From Actinomycetes bacterium (GTDB lineage Bacteria; Actinomycetota; Acidimicrobiia; Acidimicrobiales; CADCSY01): 6,496 bases of DNA. The notes beneath the pieces were generated by a model that was not told where the DNA came from, did no database searches, and saw nothing but the letters and a program-made list of their open reading frames with translations. Made by a program: the position numbers and the translations under genes. Location of the stretch: contig JAODBP010000228.1 of the NCBI GenBank assembly GCA_025464025.1, positions 1-6,496 on the forward strand, written 5' to 3'. Positions 1 through 4,292 of the stretch are shown one piece after another (the first letter of the stretch is position 1; every line of letters begins with the position of its first letter).

Positions 1-647
1 CGAGGCGTTCCTTGGCTTCGGCCCAGTCGGCCTTGAAGAGCGCGTCTTCGATGTCCTTGAGCGTGAGGTGCACGATCGCGCCGGAGATCGGATCGAACGT
101 GAGCTTCCCGAACCACATCCCCTCGAACGACTGGTCGAGGTGCGCCTCACGGCGGTCCCGCTGCCGGTCGGCGTCGGCCTCGGCCGCGTCGGGGTCAGCG
201 TGCTGGAGCCAGTAGTCGACGGTCCGGTGGAAGTGCGCGAACGGAAACGTCTTCGCGTTCCCGACGAGCTGGTTCTCGTCCCGGTCGAACACCTCGGCCG
301 TCTCCGCCCGACGAGCCGCGCACAGCTTCGACACGTGCCGCTCGTGGATCTCGCCAGCAAGCCACGCGGCCTCGGTCCCCGGCATCGACCGGAGCTGGCG
401 GGCCACACGAGTCCAGCGACGGGTCTCATCGATTGGCCGGTGGCACTTCCACGCCAGCCACGCCGCACCAGTCCTTGGCGCCCGACGGCGCCCACTCCTT
501 GTGGGCGTCCCACGCCCCGATCGCACGGTTGGCCACCGCTTCGAGCTGGTCGATCTGACGACGCAGCGCGACGATCGACTCGCCGTTCGCCAGCGCGGCG
601 GGAACCATCCCGACCAGCTCCTCGACCGCCGCGGCCAACGACTCCAC
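1..647 (-). pseudogene. DUF222 (13E12-type) family protein, 5' part, frameshifted, runs off the window
   Basis: The minus strand encodes the N-terminal DUF222 region found in actinobacterial 13E12-repeat proteins, which usually end in an HNH nuclease domain; that part would lie beyond base 1. From a GTG at 645-647 the first frame reads ESLAAAVEELVGM and continues to WAPSGAKD, then stops at 426-428. The adjoining frame picks up with TGAAWLAWKCHRPIDETRRW and stays open to the left edge, through KLTFDPISGAIVHLTL. Deleting one base of the CC at 473-474 joins the frames as GAKTGAAWLAWK, the expected family motif, so a single-base insertion is the simplest explanation. The function of DUF222 is unknown and the nuclease assignment rests on the unseen C-terminus. 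The start is uncertain: an in-frame ATG at 765-767 would add 40 residues that do not look like the family. A sequencing error rather than a real pseudogene is possible. Confidence 0.82.
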
Positions 648-731
648 ACCTCCATCATGACGAGGGGGTGTGACGGTGAAACCGGACGAATCGGTCAGCG
701 CGTCAGGAGCTTCTCGCGAACGAGGGTCGGC

Positions 732-763
732 AGCAGACGATCCATGCCGTCGACACGTCTGCT
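732..763. repeat. Inverted repeat, 8-bp arms, upstream of the DUF222 gene
   Basis: AGCAGACG at 732-739 is matched by its reverse complement CGTCTGCT at 756-763, with a 16-base spacer. It lies in the gap between the DUF222 start and the end of the metallopeptidase gene. It could be an operator for the DUF222 promoter or a weak RNA hairpin. No promoter boxes are recognisable nearby, so its role is open. Confidence 0.4.
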
Positions 764-776
764 CCACGGCCGAGGA

Positions 777-804
777 GTCGCAGGGGCAGGACCGCCCCTG
801 CGAC
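777..804 (-). terminator. GC-rich hairpin just downstream of the metallopeptidase gene
   Basis: GTCGCAGGGGC at 777-787 and GCCCCTGCGAC at 794-804 form a perfect 11-bp stem with a 6-base loop. Reading on the minus strand, it begins 3 bases after the metallopeptidase stop codon, where a transcription terminator would be expected. There is no run of T after the stem, so it is a U-less hairpin of the kind often seen in high-GC actinobacteria. Its termination efficiency is inferred. Confidence 0.6.
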
Positions 805-807
805 CCC

Positions 808-1149
808 TCAGCCCCAGCCCAGCTCGGTGAGCCGGGCGTCGGAGATGCCGAAGTGATGGGCGACCTCGTGAACGACGGTGACCCGGACCTCGCGGCGGAC
901 GTCGTCCTCAGTGCGGCATCGCTCGAGGATGGGCAGTCGGAAGATCGTGATCCGGTCGGGCATGGCGAGCCCGCCGTACTCCTGGCGCTGGGTCAGCGGG
1001 ATGCCCTGGTAGAGGCCGAGCAGGCCGACCCGCGAGAAGTCGCGCACCTGGACGACCACGTTGTCCATGAGCCGGCCGAGCTCCTCGGGGATGCCGTCGA
1101 GCGCCTCGGCGACCAGCGCTTCGAACCGCTCCTCGGCGACGTCGATCAC
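808..1149 (-). CDS. Zincin-type metallopeptidase family protein (DUF1025-like)
   Basis: This is a 113-residue cytoplasmic protein of the small actinobacterial metallopeptidase family (zincin-like, formerly DUF1025). The zinc-binding HExxH motif is visible near the C-terminus as HEVAHHFGISDARLTELG, with H94, E95, H98 and a probable further ligand at D104. Upstream are the family hallmarks RLMDNVVVQV (26-35), GLYQGIPLT (45-53) and PDRITIFRLPIL (64-75). The length is the usual full length. Translation starts at GTG 1147-1149: an in-frame stop lies not far upstream and no other start precedes it. No good Shine-Dalgarno is present, so the message could be leaderless or weakly translated. Physiological substrates of the family are unknown to me. 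The gene is transcribed away from the riboswitch-controlled unit at 1327 and has a terminator-like hairpin right behind its stop. Confidence 0.9.
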   Translation of the reverse strand: MIDVAEERFEALVAEALDGIPEELGRLMDNVVVQVRDFSRVGLLGLYQGIPLTQRQEYGGLAMPDRITIFRLPILERCRTEDDVRREVRVTVVHEVAHHFGISDARLTELGWG

Positions 1150-1213
1150 GGACCCAGCATGCCCGGCGTCGCCAACTCCTCAGGTTCCCCACCGCGCGAC
1201 CGAGTGGGCCTGT

Positions 1214-1234
1214 GGACAGCCAGGACGGCTGTCC
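1214..1234. promoter_or_regulatory. Perfect 8-bp palindrome in front of the c-di-GMP riboswitch
   Basis: GGACAGCC at 1214-1221 is followed by a 5-base spacer (AGGAC) and its exact reverse complement GGCTGTCC at 1227-1234. It lies in the divergent region between the metallopeptidase start (1149) and the aptamer (about 1241). Half-site spacing of this type suits a dimeric transcription factor; alternatively it is a hairpin at the 5' end of the leader RNA. I do not recognise it as a known operator. Confidence 0.45.
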
Positions 1235-1235
1235 G

Positions 1236-1312
1236 ACGAAAAGGCACACCCGCCGAGAGGCGGGCTCGCAAAGCCACGGGACCCAATTCCGGGTCGGCCG
1301 GGCTACCGAACC
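1236..1312 (+). promoter_or_regulatory. Cyclic di-GMP class I (GEMM) riboswitch
   Basis: The plus strand carries the conserved core of the GEMM aptamer in the right order. GGCACACC (1243-1250) leads into a hairpin with stem CCCGCC/GGCGGG (1249-1254 with 1259-1264) and a GNRA loop GAGA. The near-invariant CGCAAAGCCACGGG follows at 1267-1280. A second, variable hairpin GACCC/GGGTC (1280-1284 with 1291-1295) comes next, and the 3' element GGCCGGGCTACCG ends it (1296-1308). Aligned by eye to the Vibrio cholerae Vc2 aptamer, the ligand-reading position equivalent to G20 is G (1243). That favours c-di-GMP over the cyclic AMP-GMP subclass, which has A. The aptamer ends about 7 bases before the AAGGAG ribosome-binding site of the secreted-protein gene. 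No terminator hairpin intervenes, so control is more likely at translation. Whether the ligand turns the gene on or off cannot be read from the sequence. Confidence 0.88.
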
Positions 1313-1326
1313 ACAAGGAGAGTGGG

Positions 1327-1704
1327 ATGAAGAAGCTAGGGAAGGCGCTCGGAGCAATCGCGATCGCAGGCGCCATCGCCGCCGGCGGGTCGGCCTTCAC
1401 GGCCAGCAACGCCCTGCCGTCGCCGTCGGTCGTGCATGGCTACGGCCAGCAGACCATCACCGGCGTCACCGCCACGAGCGTGACCTACACGCTCAACGCG
1501 GCCAAGGACACCATCACGGCCATCGGCCTCGTGCTCGACACCGACACGACCGCCGACACCATCCAGATCGGCTTCAACGGGACGGCTCCGGCCACGTGCA
1601 CCGGGAGCGGCAGCTACGACAGCAGCGGTGACGAGACCACGTACGCGTGCACCGTCAGCATCTCTGTCGCGAGCGCGAACAGCTTCGAGCTGATCGCTTC
1701 GTGA
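1327..1704 (+). CDS. Small secreted protein with SipW/TasA-like signal peptide
   Basis: This 125-residue exported protein starts at ATG 1327, six bases after a strong ribosome-binding site (AAGGAG, 1315-1320). Residues 1-25 are a signal peptide: MKK, then an Ala/Gly/Ile-rich hydrophobic core, then GGSAFTASNA. This resembles the SipW-dependent leaders of TasA/camelysin-type proteins (GxxAYF-like) and the 'AFTASN' leaders I associate with small actinobacterial proteins encoded beside signal peptidases. Cleavage could follow A23 or A29. The mature part is Thr/Ser-rich with alternating beta-type segments (QTITGVTATSVTYTLN, DTITAIGLVLDTD) and one Cys pair (C91, C108), probably a disulfide, and no catalytic motif. 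The gene lies directly behind a c-di-GMP riboswitch, and the next gene is an ER/SipW-type signal peptidase. A role as a surface, fibre or matrix subunit is inferred by analogy; no function has been shown. Confidence 0.85.
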   Translation: MKKLGKALGAIAIAGAIAAGGSAFTASNALPSPSVVHGYGQQTITGVTATSVTYTLNAAKDTITAIGLVLDTDTTADTIQIGFNGTAPATCTGSGSYDSSGDETTYACTVSISVASANSFELIAS

Positions 1705-1713
1705 GCCTGACCT

Positions 1714-1743
1714 CCGGGTGGGCGGCTCCGGCCGCCCACCCGG
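1714..1743 (+). terminator. Intercistronic hairpin: 13-bp perfect stem with UCCG tetraloop
   Basis: CCGGGTGGGCGGC (1714-1726) and its exact reverse complement (1731-1743) enclose the loop TCCG. In RNA this is a C(UCCG)G, UNCG-type tetraloop, which is unusually stable. It begins 9 bases after the stop of the secreted-protein gene and ends 26 bases before the signal peptidase start. There is no T run after it. It may be a partial terminator that makes the structural protein more abundant than its peptidase, or a 3' stabiliser of a processed upstream message. Confidence 0.75.
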
Positions 1744-1769
1744 GGGCCTCGCACGACAAGGAAGACCCA

Positions 1770-3467
1770 ATGGACAAGCGCTGGCGAAGAGGACTGGCAG
1801 GGGCCCTGCTCCTGGTCGTCCTGTACGCCGGCGCAGCCATGTGGCCCACCGCGCTCGGCGGCGCCACGACCTACGTGTCGACCCACGGCTCCAGCATGGA
1901 GCCGACGTTCCACCAGGGCGATCTCGCCCTCGTGCGCCAGGCGAACCACTACGACGTCGGTGACGTCGTCGCCTACCGCAGTGCGACGCTGCACACCACG
2001 GTCCTGCACCGGATCGTCGCCCACGGCCCGCAGGGCTACACGTTCAAGGGCGACAACAACTCCTTCGAGGACCCCGACCACCCCAACGAGTCGGACCTGA
2101 TCGGCAAGCTCTGGGTCCACGTGCCCAAGGGCGGCAAGCTCCTCGGGGCCCTGCGGGTGGTGCTCCCGCTGGTGCTCGTCGGCCTCTCCCTGCTCGGCGC
2201 CGGCGCGGCGACGACCCGGAACCGGAGCCGGAAGAAGCCGGCCCACCTCGCCGCCCGGAGCGGTGCTCCGTCGTCGGTGCGCAACTGGCGCAGCGCGACC
2301 ATCGGCCTCGCGGTGACTGCCTCCCTCTGCCTGGCGCTCGGCTACCTCTCGTTCGGCCGCCCGACCTCGCAGTCGGGGAGCGAGCCCGTCCGCTACACCC
2401 AGCAGGGCACCTTCACCTATTCGGCCACGGCACCATCTGGTCCGGTCTACGCCGACGGCACGATCCGCACCGGCGATCCGGTCTTCCGTCGGCTGGTCAA
2501 GCAGCTCGACGTCACGTTCGCCTACGCCCTCGCGTCGACGGCGACCCGCCAGCTCGCCGGCACGATCGCCGTGCGCACCGAGGTCCGCAGCGGCAACGGT
2601 TGGCACCGCGTCCTCGACTCGCTCCCGGCCCAGGCCTTCACCGGCGACGGCTCGTCGGCCACGGTCCACCTCGACCTCGACAAGCTCGAGTCGATGGTGC
2701 AGGTCGTCGAGTACCTCACCGGCGTGAAGGGGGGCGACACCGTCGTGTCGATCCGCCCCGAGGCCAAGATCGTCGGCGTCCTCGGCTCGCAGCAGCTCGA
2801 GCAGACCTACGCGCCCACGCTCGACTTCCGCCTCGAGCCCCTCCAGCTCAAGCTGTCGGACCCGGGCGCCCAGCTCGAGACCACCGTGGGTGGCACCCTC
2901 CAGCACACCATGGACGTCCCCCGCCAGATGGAGGCGTTCGGCCTCGCCCTCCCGGTCGGCACCGCCCGGACCCTCTCGCTGCTGCTCGGCGTTCCCGCCC
3001 TCCTCGGCGCCGGTGCCGGCCTCGTCGCCATGCGTCGCCGCCTCCAGGACGAGGCCGACCACATCGAGCTGCGCCACGGCCACCGCATCGTGCCGGTCAC
3101 CGCCATCGAGACCACGAACGAGATCGACGTGACCTCGATGCTGGACCTCGCCCGCCTGGCCGAGCAGCACGGCTCGCTGATCCTGCGCCGCCAGGGCACC
3201 CTCAGCAAGGACTACCTGCTGCGGGCCGACGGCGTCGTCTACCGCTACCGCGCCGGTGACGGCGGCCGGGGCCGCATCGAACCGCCGATCGCGTCGGCCG
3301 CCCGCTACGCCGACGTGCCCACGCCCCCGCCAGCACCGCCGATCCCGAAGGCAGCCCCGGTGCCTCCCGTCGAGGCGGAGGCACCGGCGCCGCCACTGGT
3401 GCCCGCCGAGCCGCTGATCGACGGCACGTACCGCTTCCGATCCGGCGACGGCTACGTGGCGGACTAG
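1770..3467 (+). CDS. ER/SipW-type signal peptidase I fused to a DUF5305-like region
   Basis: This 565-residue membrane protein starts at ATG 1770, behind AAGGAAG (1758-1764). Residues 8-25 form a membrane anchor. The S26 peptidase domain (about 30-125) shows GSSMEPTF with nucleophile S42, then GDVVAYR, VLHRIV with H80 in place of the bacterial lysine, and KGDNN with nearby acidic residues. This Ser-His arrangement is that of the archaeal/ER and Bacillus SipW type. Further membrane segments lie at about 127-146, 176-194 and 398-420. Between the last two is a roughly 200-residue extracytoplasmic region (TFTYSA, VKQLDVTFAYAL, TYAPTLDFRLEPL) that I assign to the DUF5305 family; this is less certain than the peptidase. 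A basic stretch follows the last membrane segment, then a cytoplasmic tail with a Pro/Ala-rich linker (517-548). The secreted protein encoded upstream is its likely substrate. The ordinary LepB-type enzyme is presumably elsewhere in the genome. The end overlaps the convergent transporter gene. Confidence 0.88.
   Translation: MDKRWRRGLAGALLLVVLYAGAAMWPTALGGATTYVSTHGSSMEPTFHQGDLALVRQANHYDVGDVVAYRSATLHTTVLHRIVAHGPQGYTFKGDNNSFEDPDHPNESDLIGKLWVHVPKGGKLLGALRVVLPLVLVGLSLLGAGAATTRNRSRKKPAHLAARSGAPSSVRNWRSATIGLAVTASLCLALGYLSFGRPTSQSGSEPVRYTQQGTFTYSATAPSGPVYADGTIRTGDPVFRRLVKQLDVTFAYALASTATRQLAGTIAVRTEVRSGNGWHRVLDSLPAQAFTGDGSSATVHLDLDKLESMVQVVEYLTGVKGGDTVVSIRPEAKIVGVLGSQQLEQTYAPTLDFRLEPLQLKLSDPGAQLETTVGGTLQHTMDVPRQMEAFGLALPVGTARTLSLLLGVPALLGAGAGLVAMRRRLQDEADHIELRHGHRIVPVTAIETTNEIDVTSMLDLARLAEQHGSLILRRQGTLSKDYLLRADGVVYRYRAGDGGRGRIEPPIASAARYADVPTPPPAPPIPKAAPVPPVEAEAPAPPLVPAEPLIDGTYRFRSGDGYVAD
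3357..3387 (-). terminator. Inverted repeat inside the peptidase 3' end, possible terminator for the transporter gene
   Basis: CCGGTGCCTCC (3357-3367) and GGAGGCACCGG (3377-3387) form a perfect 11-bp stem with a 9-base loop. It lies within the codons for the Pro-rich linker of the signal peptidase. Seen from the minus strand it begins 76 bases past the transporter stop, where no intergenic space exists for a terminator. A dual coding/terminating role is inferred. The repetitive Pro/Ala/Glu codons of the linker could also produce such a repeat by chance. Confidence 0.4.
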
Positions 3468-4030
3468 GTCAGGCCCTCGACCAGCAGGATCACGCCGAAG
3501 ACGACGAAGGCCGTCGCGGCACCGATCTTGATCACGCGCTCGGGGAGGCGGGAACCCAACTGCTGGCCCACCACGATGGCGAGGGCGTCAGCCGCCACCA
3601 TGCCGAGCGTCGAGCCCAGCCAGGTGCCGAACAGGCCCTCCTTGGTGGCGAGGGTGATCGTGGCCAGCATGGTCTTGTCGCCCAGCTCGGCGAGGAAGAA
3701 GGCCCCGGCGGCGGCGTAGATGGCCGATCGGGTCGTGACGGCCGCCTTGGCCTGCTCGTCCTCGTCGAGCTCGTCACCCCGGATCGTCCAGGCCGCGAAG
3801 CCGAGGAAGGCCAGCCCGGCCACCACGGCGATGGCCTTGGTCGGGAGCGCCACGCCGACCACGGCGCCGAGGCCGACGCTGCACAGGTGCACGAACGCGG
3901 TGGCGATGGTGATGCCGATGAGGATCGGCAGGGCCTTGTAGCGGGCGGCGAACGCCAGGGCCATGAGCTGGCTCTTGTCGCCGAGCTCGGCCACGAAGAT
4001 GATGCCGAAGCTGATCAGGAAGGCGTGCAC
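3464..4030 (-). CDS. TMEM165/GDT1 (UPF0016) family divalent cation transporter, probably Mn2+ export
   Basis: This 188-residue inner-membrane protein has the family's internal duplication. Two halves each carry the E-x-G-D-K-(S/T) signature in a membrane helix: FVAELGDKS at 12-20 (E15, D18) and FLAELGDKT at 112-120 (E115, D118). An acidic cytoplasmic loop, DELDEDEQ (86-93), separates the halves. About six membrane segments are visible, the usual number. Members transport Mn2+ and/or Ca2+ with protons, and bacterial relatives (MneA type) export manganese. The GTG start at 4028-4030 has GGAGG seven bases upstream (4038-4042). An upstream in-frame ATG at 4126 would place riboswitch-leader sequence in the protein and is rejected. 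A yybP-ykoY Mn2+ riboswitch precedes the gene, which strongly supports manganese as the substrate. It converges on the signal peptidase gene, sharing the bases of the stop codons. Confidence 0.93.
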   Translation of the reverse strand: MHAFLISFGIIFVAELGDKSQLMALAFAARYKALPILIGITIATAFVHLCSVGLGAVVGVALPTKAIAVVAGLAFLGFAAWTIRGDELDEDEQAKAAVTTRSAIYAAAGAFFLAELGDKTMLATITLATKEGLFGTWLGSTLGMVAADALAIVVGQQLGSRLPERVIKIGAATAFVVFGVILLVEGLT

Positions 4031-4037
4031 GGTCTCT

Positions 4038-4060
4038 CCTCCAGATGTGGAGCCCGGAGG
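4038..4060 (-). promoter_or_regulatory. Hairpin covering the transporter ribosome-binding site
   Basis: On the minus strand CTCCA (4052-4048), loop CATC, and TGGAG (4043-4039) form a stem that includes most of the GGAGG Shine-Dalgarno (4042-4038). A second complementary stretch, CCTCC, lies at 4060-4056 and could pair with the same GGAGG. Either would block ribosome entry at the GTG start at 4030. This looks like the expression platform of the Mn2+ riboswitch upstream, acting on translation. The coupling between aptamer and hairpin is inferred. Confidence 0.55.
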
Positions 4061-4080
4061 AAGGTGCGCGACCCCGACCG

Positions 4081-4096
4081 GACATCGAACGATGTC
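4081..4096 (-). repeat. Short hairpin between Mn2+ aptamer and ribosome-binding site
   Basis: GACATCG and CGATGTC are adjacent inverted 7-mers separated by AA (4081-4096). In the minus-strand RNA this gives a GACAUC/GAUGUC stem closed by a short loop, starting two bases after the aptamer's closing stem. There is no T run, so it is probably not an intrinsic terminator. It may be part of the riboswitch expression platform. Confidence 0.45.
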
Positions 4097-4097
4097 T

Positions 4098-4194
4098 GGC
4101 CGAAGGTCTTGGTCATCCGCTCGCACGGACCCGGGGACCGGGGCTCATCACCCAGCATGTCGATCACCCGGCGAGAGACCTACTCCCCTTCGCC
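4098..4194 (-). promoter_or_regulatory. yybP-ykoY manganese riboswitch
   Basis: Read on the minus strand, the 5' conserved element GAAGGGGAGTAG ends at 4180 and the 3' conserved element GACCAAGACCTTCGG runs from 4114 to 4100. These are the two signature strands of the yybP-ykoY aptamer, which bring together the Mn2+-binding loops. The closing stem P1 pairs CGAAGG (4192-4187) with CCTTCG. GGTC following the first element pairs with GACC before the second, and CTCGC pairs with GCGAG further in, giving the expected multi-stem junction. This class senses Mn2+ and typically turns on manganese exporters, including UPF0016 genes such as the one that follows at 4030. The helices were drawn by eye, not folded. 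Confidence 0.87.
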
Positions 4195-4292
4195 ACCGCC
4201 CACGATAGCCGATGGCACGGGGCTCGGACTTGTTCGCACGCTCCGGGTTGGGCTGTGATGGCCGACGTGGGGTGCCACGGGGGGTTCCGCCG

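Noticed and set aside
695..745. A 16-residue minus-strand mini-frame (MDRLLPTLVREKLLTR) upstream of the DUF222 gene
   Set aside because: It has no ribosome-binding site, overlaps an inverted-repeat spacer and has no recognised family. It could be a leader peptide or gene remnant but cannot be supported.
1150..1213. Search for promoter boxes upstream of the riboswitch leader
   Set aside because: I saw no convincing -10 (TANNNT) and -35 pair in this GC-rich stretch, so no promoter is called.
670..1704. A 344-codon reading of the secreted-protein frame starting at 670
   Set aside because: The upstream part is antisense to the metallopeptidase and runs through the riboswitch. The ATG at 1327 has a strong ribosome-binding site and begins a clean signal peptide.
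1614..3170. A 518-codon minus-strand frame opposite the signal peptidase
   Set aside because: It has a composition typical of a shadow frame, with no signal, membrane or catalytic motifs. It also covers the intercistronic hairpin and both real genes on the other strand.
4031..4126. Longer start (ATG 4126) for the UPF0016 transporter
   Set aside because: The extension would translate the 3' part of the Mn2+ aptamer and the leader hairpins. GTG 4030 has an ideally spaced GGAGG and begins the first membrane helix as in the family.
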